Below, piece after piece: positions 1 to 14,507 of a stretch of 64,000 nucleotides of DNA (positions within the stretch are counted from its first letter, which is position 1; each line of letters starts with the position of its first letter). Under the pieces are notes generated by a model that made no database searches, was not told where the DNA came from, and saw only the letters and a list, made by a program, of their open reading frames with translations. This DNA is from Nocardia mangyaensis (GTDB lineage: Bacteria; Actinomycetota; Actinomycetes; Mycobacteriales; Mycobacteriaceae): positions 1,178,001 through 1,242,000 of the forward strand of contig NZ_CP018082.1 in NCBI RefSeq assembly GCF_001886715.1, in the 5' to 3' direction. The position numbers and the translations under genes are program-made.

Positions 1-1435
<1,435 letters not shown>

Positions 1436-1441
1436 TCACCC

Positions 1442-1837
1442 ATGGCGACTGAGTCCAATCAGAGGACCATCACGGTCGATCTGGTCGCGGTCGAGCGTGA
1501 GATCTGGTCCGGCCAGGCCACGTTCGTCAGCGCGCAGACCACCGAGGGTCAGATCGGCATCATGGCGGGCCACGAGCCGCTGCTCGGTCAGCTCGTCGAA
1601 GGCGGCACGGTGTCCATCGTGCCGACCGAGGGCGAGCGGATCGTCGCCGCGGTGCACGGCGGTTTCTTCTCGGTCACCGCCGACACCGTGCGCGTGCTGG
1701 CCGAGTCGGCCCAGCTCGCGGGCGAGGTCGACGTCGAGGCGGCCCGCAAGGTGCTCGCCGACGGCGAGGCCAGCGAGGTGGAGCTGCGTGCCGCGCAGGC
1801 CCAGGTCCGCGCGGTCGAGGCGGCAATCTCCGCCTGA
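1442..1837 (+). CDS. atpC: ATP synthase F1 subunit epsilon
   Basis: Central-stalk epsilon subunit (131 aa), which couples rotation to catalysis and can inhibit ATP hydrolysis. The N-terminal beta-sandwich is recognisable from the pattern [14 protein letters not shown], then [16 protein letters not shown] and [10 protein letters not shown] short Ala-rich C-terminal helical part follows. It starts with ATG 6 bp after the atpD stop, in the standard F1 gene order, and is followed by a perfect hairpin that probably ends the atp transcript. Confidence 0.97.
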   Translation: MATESNQRTITVDLVAVEREIWSGQATFVSAQTTEGQIGIMAGHEPLLGQLVEGGTVSIVPTEGERIVAAVHGGFFSVTADTVRVLAESAQLAGEVDVEAARKVLADGEASEVELRAAQAQVRAVEAAISA

Positions 1838-1853
1838 TCGCGGGTAGTACGAC

Positions 1854-1889
1854 ACTGTAGGCGGCGAACTCCGGTTCGCCGCCTACAGT
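1854..1889 (+). terminator. Hairpin terminator after the atp operon
   Basis: The arms ACTGTAGGCGGCGAAC (1854-1869) and its exact complement (1874-1889) form a 16-bp stem with the 4-nt loop TCCG, starting 16 nt after the atpC stop. There is no U-tract, as is common for actinobacterial terminators. The flanks (GAC on the left, GTG on the right) do not extend the stem perfectly. Confidence 0.75.
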
Positions 1890-2010
1890 CGTGTTCGTGG
1901 GCCGATGACCGATCCCGGCGATGTGGGCCCGACCGGGCGTGATTGAATGTCGGAGCGGGGGTGTCTTCGACACCGGCAGAGCGAAAGGGCGTACGGCATT
2001 GCAGACCGGG

Positions 2011-2436
2011 ATGGTTCTCCTGATCATTCTGGTGCTGACGCTCGTGTTCGTTGCCGGTGCTTCGACCTACCGGCTGGTGATGCTGCGCCGCGGCGGCACG
2101 GCGGCGCTGCTACGGGTTCTGCCCGCGCGCGGTGGCCACGGCTGGCGGCACGGTCTCATCCGCTACGAGGAGGACCGCCTGGTCTTCTTCAAATTGACCA
2201 GCCTCAAGCTCGGCCCGGACAGCACAGTGCACCGGCAGGGCCTGGAGATAGTCGAGCGAAGGGCGCCCCAGGGCGACGAATTCGACATCATGAGCGAAGG
2301 CATAGTGGTGGTGGCCGTCAGCGATCCGCACGCCGGCTTCGAGCTGGCTCTCGACCGCGGATCGATGGCGGCATTCTTGTCTTGGGTGGAGTCACGGCCC
2401 TCCGACCGCGCAAGACGCAAGGGCGGAGCGAGGTAG
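2011..2436 (+). CDS. DUF2550 family membrane-anchored protein
   Basis: A 141-aa protein with one N-terminal transmembrane helix (about residues 1-22, MVLLIILVLTLVFVAG) and a cytoplasmic or exported domain containing GGHGWRHGLIRYEED, RRAPQGDEFDIM and the C-terminal FLSWVESRPS. These match the DUF2550 family (Rv1312 of M. tuberculosis), which also lies just after atpC. Its function is unknown. The frame is open further upstream, but the ATG at 2011 begins directly with the membrane helix and fits the family length (about 145 aa). The next gene starts 4 bp after the stop, so the two are probably co-transcribed. Confidence 0.9.
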   Translation: MVLLIILVLTLVFVAGASTYRLVMLRRGGTAALLRVLPARGGHGWRHGLIRYEEDRLVFFKLTSLKLGPDSTVHRQGLEIVERRAPQGDEFDIMSEGIVVVAVSDPHAGFELALDRGSMAAFLSWVESRPSDRARRKGGAR

Positions 2437-2440
2437 GAAC

Positions 2441-3118
2441 ATGACCAACTCACCGGAAACGCCCCATGACGGCACCGACAGTCAGTCCGGGGACGAGGCC
2501 GTGGAGCCGGGACGGTCGGCGAAAAGCGCGGGACGGCGGACGGGCGTGCATCTGACCAGGATCTACACCCGCACCGGCGACGACGGTACGACCGGTCTGA
2601 GCGATTTCTCGCGGGTGACCAAGACCGACGCCCGGCTGGTCGCCTACGCGGACTGCGACGAGGCCAATGCCGCGCTCGGCGTCGCGGTGGCGCTCGGCGC
2701 GCCCGAGCCAGAGGTGCTCGCCGTGCTGCGCCAGATCCAGAACGACCTGTTCGACGCGGGCGCCGACCTGTCGACCCCGGTGGTCGAAGATCCGAAGTAC
2801 CCGCCCTTGCGCATCACCCAGCCCTACATCGACCGGCTGGAGCAGTGGTGCGACGAGTTCAACGAGGGCCTGGCCCCGCTGAATTCGTTCATCTTGCCCG
2901 GCGGCACGCCGATTGCCGCGCTGTTGCACACCGCCCGCACCGTGGTCCGGCGCGCCGAGCGATCCGCCTGGGCCGCGGTCGAGGCGCACCCCGAAGACAC
3001 CAGTGTGCTCCCGGCGAAATACCTCAATCGCTTGTCGGACCTGCTGTTCATCCTCAGCAGGGCCACCAATCCGGATGGGGATGTGCTGTGGCAGCCCGGC
3101 GGCGGACGCGAGCGCTGA
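2441..3118 (+). CDS. PduO-type ATP:cob(I)alamin adenosyltransferase
   Basis: Transfers the adenosyl group of ATP to cob(I)alamin to make adenosylcobalamin, the cofactor of methylmalonyl-CoA mutase and related enzymes. Hallmarks are the ATP-binding TRTGDDGTTGL near residue 45, the helical core VAYADCDEANAALG, RRAERSAWA and YLNRLSDLLFILSR. The protein is 225 aa, against about 190 for mycobacterial homologues; the extra 35 N-terminal residues are polar and low complexity. The family core starts at a GTG at 2546 (VHLTRIYTRTG), which is an alternative start. The ATG at 2441 has GAGGTAGG upstream and follows the DUF2550 stop by 4 bp. Confidence 0.93.
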   Translation: MTNSPETPHDGTDSQSGDEAVEPGRSAKSAGRRTGVHLTRIYTRTGDDGTTGLSDFSRVTKTDARLVAYADCDEANAALGVAVALGAPEPEVLAVLRQIQNDLFDAGADLSTPVVEDPKYPPLRITQPYIDRLEQWCDEFNEGLAPLNSFILPGGTPIAALLHTARTVVRRAERSAWAAVEAHPEDTSVLPAKYLNRLSDLLFILSRATNPDGDVLWQPGGGRER

Positions 3119-3194
3119 AAGCGACTCGGTACCGCCAGAATCGGTTCGAACTGCCTTATTGGTGGCAGGGGGCGTGTCATCGCGCATCGGTCGA

Positions 3195-3206
3195 TAAGCT
3201 GGCGGG
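3195..3206 (+). promoter_or_regulatory. Predicted leaderless -10 element of murA
   Basis: TAAGCT at 3195-3200 fits the TANNNT -10 consensus and is separated from the murA GTG by exactly 6 nt (GGCGGG), with no separate Shine-Dalgarno sequence. This spacing puts the expected transcription start on the start codon. The -35 region is poorly conserved. Confidence 0.5.
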
Positions 3207-4487
3207 GTGAGCGAACGGTTTCTGGTCTCCGGCGGTAATCAGCTCGTCGGCGAGGTCGCGGTCGGCGGCGCGAAGAACAGTGTGCTGAAGCTGATGGCCG
3301 CCGCGTTGCTGGCCGAGGGTACGACCACCATCACCAACTGCCCGGACATCCTCGATGTGCCGCTGATGGCAGAGGTGCTGCGCGGTCTCGGCTGCGATGT
3401 GACGATCACCGACGACGCGAGTGGCGACCGTTCAGTGGTGACGATCGTGACCCCGCCGGAGCCCAAATACCACGCGGACTTCCCCGCGGTGACCCAGTTC
3501 CGGGCCTCGGTGTGCGTGCTCGGTCCACTGATGGCCCGGTGCAAGCGCGCGGTCGTGGCCCTGCCCGGCGGCGATGCGATCGGCTCCCGTCCACTGGACA
3601 TGCACCAGGCGGGCCTTCGCCTGCTCGGCGCGACCAGCGAGATCGAGCACGGGTGCGTGGTAGCCCGTGCCGACGAGCTCCGCGGCGCCCGGATCCGGCT
3701 GGACTTCCCGTCGGTCGGCGCCACCGAGAACATCCTGATGGCCGCGGTCCTCGCCGAGGGGGAGACGGTCATCGACAATGCGGCGCGCGAGCCCGACATC
3801 GTCGACCTGTGCACCATGCTCGTGCACATGGGTGCGCGGATCGACGGTGCCGGTTCCTCGGTGCTCACCGTGCAGGGCGTGAAGAGCCTCTCGCCCACCA
3901 CCCACCAGGTGATCGGTGACCGTATCGTCGCCGCCACCTGGGGGATCGCCGCGGCGATGACCACCGGGGACATCCGCGTCACCGGGGTGAACCCCAAGCA
4001 CCTGGCCCTTGTACTGGACAAGCTGCGCTCCGCAGGTGCGCGAATCTCCTACGAGCCCAACGGCTTCCGCGTCGTGCAGCCCGAGCGCCCGCGCGCGGTG
4101 AACTTCGCGACCCTGCCGTTCCCCGGTTTCCCCACCGACCTGCAGCCGATGGCGATCGGCCTGGCCGCCATCGCCGACGGCACCTCGATGATCACCGAGA
4201 ACGTCTTCGAGGCGCGGTTCCGTTTCGTGGAGGAGATGATCCGCCTCGGCGCCGATGCCCGCACCGACGGTCACCATGCCGTAGTCCGTGGGATCCCGAG
4301 ACTGTCGAGTGCGCCGGTCTGGTCCTCCGACATTCGGGCCGGCGCGGGCCTCGTACTGGCCGGCCTCGTCGCCGATGGCGTCACCGAAGTGCACGACGTC
4401 TTCCACATCGACCGTGGCTACCCGAAGTTCGTCGAGCAGATGCAGGCGCTCGGTGGACGTGTCGAGCGGGTCGATACGCCGAAATAG
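3207..4487 (+). CDS. murA: UDP-N-acetylglucosamine 1-carboxyvinyltransferase (MurA), Asp active-site variant
   Basis: First committed step of peptidoglycan synthesis: transfers enolpyruvate from PEP to UDP-GlcNAc in the cytoplasm. At 426 aa it is full length. It opens with the typical [20 protein letters not shown], and the catalytic loop reads [13 protein letters not shown] with Asp123 where most bacteria have the fosfomycin-alkylated Cys (Cys115 in E. coli). Mycobacterial MurA has the same Asp, and this replacement is known to give intrinsic fosfomycin resistance, so resistance is expected here. The GTG start at 3207 begins directly at the conserved N-terminus. The gene sits immediately upstream of the rrn operon, as in M. 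tuberculosis. Confidence 0.97.
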   Translation: MSERFLVSGGNQLVGEVAVGGAKNSVLKLMAAALLAEGTTTITNCPDILDVPLMAEVLRGLGCDVTITDDASGDRSVVTIVTPPEPKYHADFPAVTQFRASVCVLGPLMARCKRAVVALPGGDAIGSRPLDMHQAGLRLLGATSEIEHGCVVARADELRGARIRLDFPSVGATENILMAAVLAEGETVIDNAAREPDIVDLCTMLVHMGARIDGAGSSVLTVQGVKSLSPTTHQVIGDRIVAATWGIAAAMTTGDIRVTGVNPKHLALVLDKLRSAGARISYEPNGFRVVQPERPRAVNFATLPFPGFPTDLQPMAIGLAAIADGTSMITENVFEARFRFVEEMIRLGADARTDGHHAVVRGIPRLSSAPVWSSDIRAGAGLVLAGLVADGVTEVHDVFHIDRGYPKFVEQMQALGGRVERVDTPK

Positions 4488-4504
4488 GCTCTTGACCAGG
4501 CGAT

Positions 4505-4533
4505 TTGACATTGCATTTGGCGGCACGTAACTT
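4505..4533 (+). promoter_or_regulatory. rrn promoter P1
   Basis: TTGACA (4505-4510), a 17-bp spacer and TAACTT (4528-4533) form a near-consensus vegetative promoter about 405 bp before mature 16S. It lies directly after murA, like P1 of mycobacterial rrnA. Confidence 0.7.
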
Positions 4534-4643
4534 TATTCCAGTCAGAGCGACACGGACACCGACCCGGCCACAGAGTGGCGGGGAAACGAGGTAGGACGAT
4601 GAGCGCCTGACTGATCATGTGTTCAGGGTCATCTGGCTGGGAT

Positions 4644-4673
4644 TTGCTTCTGGTCGATGTTCTGGGCTACAGT
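4644..4673 (+). promoter_or_regulatory. rrn promoter P2 (candidate)
   Basis: TTGCTT (4644-4649), an 18-bp spacer and TACAGT (4668-4673), preceded by GGGC, make a plausible second rRNA promoter. Tandem rrn promoters are usual in this group. No experimental start site can be inferred from the sequence alone. Confidence 0.5.
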
Positions 4674-4732
4674 ACGGACCCTTGCCTCACCGAAACCCGC
4701 GATCAACATGTTGTGGGTGGAAGTGTGTGCGT

Positions 4733-4761
4733 GTGTTCTTTGAGAACTCAATAGTGTGTCG
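4733..4761 (+). other. rrn leader: boxA-like element and 5' arm of the 16S processing stem
   Basis: The leader TGTTCTTTGAGAACT resembles the boxA/nut antitermination element of mycobacterial rrn leaders; a copy of TTTGAGAACT recurs before 23S at 6751-6760. The segment 4733-4761 pairs with spacer bases 6612-6640 (for example CAATAG with CTATTG, and GTTCTTT with AAAGAAC), giving a stem of about 29 bp with a few wobbles or mismatches that loops out 16S for RNase III cleavage. Confidence 0.7.
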
Positions 4762-4885
4762 ATGAATGTCAGTGCCAATAATGATTATTGGTTCCAGCCT
4801 TCGCGTACCCCCCGGTCGTGGGAGGTTGGACATTGAAAACAACAGCGAATCTTATTTGCTGGTGTTTGACTTTGCTAGGTTTTCG

Positions 4886-4936
4886 GACTCTAGTTAGATA
4901 TTTCTGATTACACCTTTCGGGGTGTGGTTGAGAGTC
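4886..4936 (+). other. Leader hairpin directly before 16S
   Basis: GACTCT at 4886-4891 pairs with AGAGTC at 4931-4936, and inside it ACACC pairs with GGTGT around a TTTCG loop. This local fold ends one base before the expected 16S 5' end and may guide final maturation. Confidence 0.45.
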
Positions 4937-4937
4937 T

Positions 4938-9919
<4,982 letters not shown>

Positions 9920-9930
9920 CGAAGGTGTTA

Positions 9931-9963
9931 CGCGTCCACTGTGCGGTTTCTGAAACAACACAC
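9931..9963 (+). other. 3' arm of the 23S processing stem
   Basis: CGCGTCCACTGTGC and AAACAACACAC here are exact complements of GCACAGTGGACGCG (6761-6774) and GTGTGTTGTTT (6743-6753), giving a stem of 14 + 11 bp separated by a short mismatched segment. This is the RNase III site that releases pre-23S. Confidence 0.8.
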
Positions 9964-10015
9964 GACATGGCAGCAAACCCGTTTGGGGAGCGCTGTTGTG
10001 GTTGGTTTCATAGTG

Positions 10016-10132
10016 TTACGGCGGTTATAGCGGTGGGGAAACGCCCGGTCCCATTCCGAACCCGGAAGCTAAGGCCACCTGCGCCGATGGTACTGCACTC
10101 GACAGGGTGTGGGAGAGTAGGACACCGCCGGA
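10016..10132 (+). rRNA. rrf: 5S ribosomal RNA
   Basis: About 117 nt, starting TTACGGCGG and ending ACACCGCCGGA. The conserved loop C segment CCCATTCCGAACCCGG is intact and the terminal helix closes. It lies about 96 nt after 23S, in the normal operon order. Confidence 0.95.
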
Positions 10133-10143
10133 ACATCGTTGCG

Positions 10144-10176
10144 AAAGGCCCTCCAGCATTGCTGGAGGGCCTTTTT
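10144..10176 (+). terminator. Intrinsic terminator of the rrn operon
   Basis: AAAGGCCCTCCAGC and its exact complement form a 14-bp stem with an ATT loop, and the right arm runs into TTTTT. This is a textbook intrinsic terminator 11 nt after 5S and the strongest one in the window. Confidence 0.93.
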
Positions 10177-10393
10177 GCGTTTCCGGGTAGCTGATTTTCG
10201 GGTGTATGGGTAGCTTGCCGGGTGCGTTCGTCCCGAGCCGGCTGTGTGTCGCTGGTGCGCTGGTCGAGGTCTCGCGCGCCTCCGTCCGGCGGCACGCCCG
10301 CAGGGCGGAACAGAACTTACGACATTTCACAAAACCCGGGTGGCTGGGGTCGGTTTCCGTCACCATGATGCCACGTCGCTTCGGGAGGTCATC

Positions 10394-11044
10394 ATGGACT
10401 GGCTCTTCACTCACAACACTCTGCGTCGTGGCGCGGTGGCACTGGTGCTGCCCGCCGCTCTGATCGGTGCGATCGCCTCCGGCGGCCCGGCCGCCGCGGC
10501 CCCGGCACCTGAGCCGCTGGCCGGAGTCTCCGACCAGGTCACCACCGGACTGCTCGGCGCGGCGGAATCCGTTGCGGGCATGGCCGGTGTCGATCTTCCC
10601 GACACCTACGGACCCGAGACGGCGATCGTCGTGCTCGGCTACGGGTTGCTGCCCGACGGCACCATGCGCGCGGAGCTGAGCAACCGTCTCCATGCGGCAC
10701 TGATTCAGGCGTTCATGTCGCCGGCCTCCCCGGTGATCGTCACCGGCGGGAACCCACGCAACGGGATCACCGAGGCGCAGGTGATGACCGACTGGCTGGT
10801 GGTCCGCGGGCTGGCGAGGGACCGGATTCACGCGGAGACCGAGGCCGGCTCGACCGTGCAGAACGCGAAGTTCTCGGCGCGGATGATGGAGGCGCTCGGC
10901 GCGCACAAGGCCGTGCTCATCACCTCGGCCGATCACATGCGCCGGGCGCTGGAGAACTTCCTCGACGCGGGTGTCCCGGTGGTGGCGACCATGACACCGG
11001 ATGTCGCTCCGCTGTGGGCCAAACCGTTCGGCGCGCACGGATAG
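10394..11044 (+). CDS. Exported YdcF/SanA-like (DUF218) protein
   Basis: A 216-aa protein with a Sec signal peptide (hydrophobic VALVLPAALIGAIASGG, then an Ala-rich cleavage region near residues 35-40), followed by a DUF218 domain. Domain marks are AIVVLGYGLLPDG, VIVTGGNPRNGITEAQ and ITSADHMRRAL. DUF218 proteins act in envelope metabolism and some bind nucleotides or sugars, but the substrate is unknown. The ATG at 10394 has GGGAGG 6 nt upstream. The first gene after the rrn terminator; the 217 bp between holds nothing else recognisable. Confidence 0.85.
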   Translation: MDWLFTHNTLRRGAVALVLPAALIGAIASGGPAAAAPAPEPLAGVSDQVTTGLLGAAESVAGMAGVDLPDTYGPETAIVVLGYGLLPDGTMRAELSNRLHAALIQAFMSPASPVIVTGGNPRNGITEAQVMTDWLVVRGLARDRIHAETEAGSTVQNAKFSARMMEALGAHKAVLITSADHMRRALENFLDAGVPVVATMTPDVAPLWAKPFGAHG

Positions 11045-11142
11045 TCGGTAGCCGCGCCGATGTCGCTCGGGCCGTCTACGATTCCCCTGGCGCCGCCGTG
11101 GGTACGGACGGCACCGGTGGAATCGATGGACAGGGGAATACG

Positions 11143-11952
11143 ATGAACAGGCCTGCGTGGGCACCGGATGGCGTCGATATGGAGCAACCGAGCCCCGCTC
11201 GGATGTATGACGCGTTGCTGGGCGGCTCGCACAATTTCGCGGTCGATCGACTGGCGGCCGAGGCGGCGATCACGATGGTCCCCGACTTGCCGCGACTTGC
11301 CCTGAGCAACCGGGCCTTCCTGCGGCGGGCGGTGCGTTTCATGCTCGACGCCGGAATCCGGCAGTTCCTTGACATCGGGTCGGGCATCCCCACCGCGGGC
11401 AATGTGCACGAGATCGTGCACGAGATCGAACCGACGGCGCGCGTGCTCTACGTCGACATCGATCCGGTCGCCGTTGCCCATTCCCGGACCATCCTGCTCG
11501 GTCGGGAGCGGGCAGGCGCGATCGAGGCCGATCTGCGCGAGTCCGACGATCTGCTCGATGCGGTGCGCGCGACCGGGCTGATCGATCTCGACGAGCCGGT
11601 CGGGCTGCTGTTGATCGCGGTGCTGCACCTGGTCGCCGATGCCGATGATCCGGTCGGCAAGGTGGCCGCGCTGCGTGACGCCGTCGCTCCGGGCAGTTTC
11701 GTAGCCATTTCACATCTGACCTCCGAGCTGCGGCCGGAGGACGCCGGTAAGCTGGGGGCGCACTCCGCGAAAGAGACCAGGATCGGCATCCAGTTCCGGC
11801 CCAAGGACGCGATCGTCGAGTTGTTCCAAGGATGGGATGTGATCACTCCCGGCGTCGTCGAGCTGCCGCTGTGGCGGCCGGAGTCCGATCGGGATCAACA
11901 CGAGCAGCCGGGCCGTTCACTCGGTCTGGCCGGGGTCGGTCGTAAGGGCTGA
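11143..11952 (+). CDS. DUF574-type S-adenosylmethionine methyltransferase
   Basis: A 269-aa cytoplasmic protein of the actinobacterial SAM-dependent methyltransferase family PF04672 (DUF574). Conserved parts are the start SPARMYDALLGGSHNFAVDR, the SAM-binding loop FLDIGSGIPTAGNVHE and the acidic strand VLYVDIDPVA. The family is greatly expanded in actinomycetes and its substrates are mostly unknown. ATG at 11143 has CAGGGGAA upstream; the frame is open 43 codons further up but without family similarity. The PAS-GGDEF gene starts 42 bp downstream, so the two may be co-transcribed. Confidence 0.9.
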   Translation: MNRPAWAPDGVDMEQPSPARMYDALLGGSHNFAVDRLAAEAAITMVPDLPRLALSNRAFLRRAVRFMLDAGIRQFLDIGSGIPTAGNVHEIVHEIEPTARVLYVDIDPVAVAHSRTILLGRERAGAIEADLRESDDLLDAVRATGLIDLDEPVGLLLIAVLHLVADADDPVGKVAALRDAVAPGSFVAISHLTSELRPEDAGKLGAHSAKETRIGIQFRPKDAIVELFQGWDVITPGVVELPLWRPESDRDQHEQPGRSLGLAGVGRKG

Positions 11953-11994
11953 GCCGCGGCACGGCGGTGCGATCGAGGACAGGGTGGATGAGCA

Positions 11995-13275
11995 GTGGGG
12001 TCGTGGGAGTTGGCGCAGCGGTGGGCCGGAGCCCTCGACGGCGTCGTAGCTCCCACGCTCACCCGCACCCAGATCGAGGAGATGCTCGCCGCGCTGTGCA
12101 CGGGCCTGATCGATGCCGCTCGTGGCGGTGACGATCCCGACGTCGCGCGCCAGGCCGCCCGGATGCTGGTGGCGGTCAACTACCGTGACCCCGCGGCAGT
12201 GAGTCGCTCGGTGCGGGTGATCTGCGAAGATCTGGTCGTCGCGGCCGCCGATGGACCGGCCGACCCGGCGCTACCGGAGATCAGGGGCCGAGCCGTCGGG
12301 CTGGCCGCCGACTTCGCCGCCGGTTTCACCGCTGCGCTCCGCTCGGCCGCGCTGGCCGAGCATGAGGCGACGTTGGCCGCCACGCTCGCCGCGGCGCGCG
12401 AAGCCGAGAGCCGCCGGGCACTGTCGGAGGCTCGGTTCGAAGCGGTGTTCGACGGAGCACTGGTCGGTATCGGCACCGTCGACATGACCGGCCGGGTGGT
12501 GAACTGCAATGCCATCATGGCCGAGATGCTCGGTCAGACCCCGGAAACGATGCCGGGCCGTACCGTGGCCGATATTCTCGGACCGGACAACCTCAACTAC
12601 GCGTTCGAGCAGTTGCAGCTGATGGTCGCCGGGGAGTCCGACAGCTTCCGGACCGAGACCGAACATGTGCGCACCGACGGCCGGACCACCGCGATCGACC
12701 TGTCGATGTCGGCGGTGCGTGATACCGAGGGCAGCATCCAGTTCCTGATCGGCGTCGCGGTCGATGTCACCGAGCGCAAACAGCTCGCCGACCGGCTGTG
12801 GCACGAGGCCAACCACGACGCGCTCACCGGACTGCCGAACCGCCCGCACCTGTTCAGCCGGCTCACGTGCGCCGGGCCGCCGATCGGGGTCTGCTACCTG
12901 GATCTGGACGGTTTCAAGGAGATCAACGACCTGTGGGGGCATTCGGTCGGTGACCGGGTTTTGCGGGTGGTCGCCGACCGGATGCGCGAGGCGTTGCGGC
13001 CCACCGGCGCGCTGGCCGCCCGAATCGGTGGGGACGAGTTCCTTGTCCTGATCGAGAACTGTTCAGGGGAAACGCAATTGGTGGACCTGGCCGACGAGCT
13101 GCTGGCCGCGCTCACCGCACCGCTCGAAATGGACGGGCACATGCTCGCGGTGGGGGTGAGCATCGGGGTGGCCTTCTTCGAGGAATTGCCCACTGACACA
13201 GACGAATTGGTGCATGCTGCCGACGCGGCGATGTACCGGAAGAAGAACGACGCGCGTCGCGATCCGGCCCGGTGA
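11995..13275 (+). CDS. PAS-GGDEF diguanylate cyclase
   Basis: Predicted to make cyclic di-GMP from two GTP. The 426-aa protein has an N-terminal helical region (about 1-140), a PAS sensor domain (about 145-258, starting ARFEAVFDGALVGIG) and a GGDEF domain with an intact signature ARIGGDEFLVL (GGDEF at residues 345-349). The expected allosteric I-site RxxD upstream of GGDEF is absent, and there is no EAL or HD-GYP domain. No transmembrane segment is visible, so the PAS domain probably senses a cytoplasmic ligand. GTG start at 11995; no better in-frame start was found. Confidence 0.9.
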   Translation: MGSWELAQRWAGALDGVVAPTLTRTQIEEMLAALCTGLIDAARGGDDPDVARQAARMLVAVNYRDPAAVSRSVRVICEDLVVAAADGPADPALPEIRGRAVGLAADFAAGFTAALRSAALAEHEATLAATLAAAREAESRRALSEARFEAVFDGALVGIGTVDMTGRVVNCNAIMAEMLGQTPETMPGRTVADILGPDNLNYAFEQLQLMVAGESDSFRTETEHVRTDGRTTAIDLSMSAVRDTEGSIQFLIGVAVDVTERKQLADRLWHEANHDALTGLPNRPHLFSRLTCAGPPIGVCYLDLDGFKEINDLWGHSVGDRVLRVVADRMREALRPTGALAARIGGDEFLVLIENCSGETQLVDLADELLAALTAPLEMDGHMLAVGVSIGVAFFEELPTDTDELVHAADAAMYRKKNDARRDPAR

Positions 13276-13301
13276 CGATGCGGCCGGAACGCGAACCGCG
13301 C

Positions 13302-14294
13302 TCAGACCGGCTGGTGTTCGCGAGCAGCCGCGCGCGCCAGTGACCGGTCGCGCTGCTCCTCGAAACGCAGGACGTCTTCGCGGAGTCGGTCGAGGAAGGC
13401 CGCCAGATCCTCGCGTGCCCGCTCGCCCCGCGCGGTGAAGTCGTTGCGCTCGAAGATGTTCCACTTGCGCAGCACCGGCAGCAGGACTTCCTCGAGGTGC
13501 TGGCGCAGGTCGTAGATGCCGTGCTTGGCCATCAGCACCCCGTTGCGCCGCCAGCCCGGCATCCCGGCGCCGGGCATCTGGAAGCCCTGCACGATCGTGC
13601 TGATCGCCTCGATGGTCTGATCGGGCGCGAGCTCGAGCGCCGCCGCGCACAGATTGCGGTAGAAGATCATGTGCAGGTTCTCGTCGGCGGCGATGCGGGC
13701 CAGCATGCGGTCGGCGATCGGGTCGTCGCAGACCCGGCCGGTGTTGCGGTGGCTGACCCGGGTGGCCAGCTCCTGGAAGGTCACATACGCGACGGAGAAC
13801 AGGAAACCGGCGCCGGAGGCGATCTCGATCTCGCGGCCGCGCGATTTCTCGTCCACGACCGCCATCGCCGAGTAGCCGTTGGTCATGTGGATCATCCGCG
13901 CCTGTTCCAGCGCGACGGGATCGACGCCGCGGGTGACGACGAGGTAGTCGCGCATGACGATGCCATGGCGGTTCTCCTCGGCGGTCCAGCGGCCTACCCA
14001 GGTTCCCCAGGCGCCGTCCTTGGAGAAGTTCTCGGAGATCTCGCGGTGATAGGAGGGCAGGTTGTCCTCGGTGAGCAGGTTGGTGATCATCGCCGCCTTT
14101 GCGAGTTCGCTGAGTGCGGATTGCTCAGGGTCCCAATCGATTCCGCCCATAGCGGCGAAATTGCGGCCCTGCTCCCACGGTATGTAGTCGTGCGGATGCC
14201 AGTCCTTGGCCATCGCCAGATGACGATCGACGTTGCTCGCGGCGATGCCCTCGAGCTCGATGAGCAGTTCCAGTTGGGTCAGGTTCCTGGCCAC
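13302..14294 (-). CDS. DesA1-like acyl-ACP desaturase
   Basis: Soluble diiron desaturase that introduces a double bond into acyl-ACP; the mycobacterial DesA1/DesA2 relatives act on mycolate precursors. The 330-aa protein keeps all six iron ligands of the family: Glu76 (TEDNLPSYH), Glu107 and His110 (AEENRHG), Glu165 (FQELATR), Glu195 and His198 (DENLH). The GTG at 14294 has GAAAGG upstream and starts exactly at the family N-terminus (ARNLTQLELL), although the frame stays open upstream. It is divergent from the KasA-like gene, with 213 bp between them, which suggests shared control of a lipid pathway. Confidence 0.93.
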   Translation of the reverse strand: MARNLTQLELLIELEGIAASNVDRHLAMAKDWHPHDYIPWEQGRNFAAMGGIDWDPEQSALSELAKAAMITNLLTEDNLPSYHREISENFSKDGAWGTWVGRWTAEENRHGIVMRDYLVVTRGVDPVALEQARMIHMTNGYSAMAVVDEKSRGREIEIASGAGFLFSVAYVTFQELATRVSHRNTGRVCDDPIADRMLARIAADENLHMIFYRNLCAAALELAPDQTIEAISTIVQGFQMPGAGMPGWRRNGVLMAKHGIYDLRQHLEEVLLPVLRKWNIFERNDFTARGERAREDLAAFLDRLREDVLRFEEQRDRSLARAAAREHQPV

Positions 14295-14407
14295 GCTCGT
14301 TGCCCTTTCCTGTCGGTGAAAAGCGAGAGTTGCGTCGGTCCGGTAGTGTTGCCCGTCGTCGCCGGTGCTCAGGTCGATCGCGACCCACCGACAATAGCCC
14401 CGGCGCA

Positions 14408-14436
14408 TTGCGCGTCTCGCGCCGAGTGCATATACG
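14408..14436 (+). promoter_or_regulatory. Promoter candidate for the KasA-like gene
   Basis: TTGCGC (14408-14413), a 17-bp spacer and TATACG (14431-14436) lie about 70 bp before the KAS start. The TATA core is the most AT-rich stretch in the divergent intergenic region. Confidence 0.5.
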
Positions 14437-14507
14437 CTCCACCAGTTCAGCTCCATCAGCGGTTCCCGATCCAGTCGTGGCATAGCTAGAGAGAGTGAGC
14501 GAAATTT

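Noticed and set aside
4866..4894. TTGACT-17 bp-TCTAGT as a third rrn promoter
   Set aside because: It would start transcription inside the pre-16S leader hairpin, downstream of the processing stem; the -10 is poor. It cannot be excluded.
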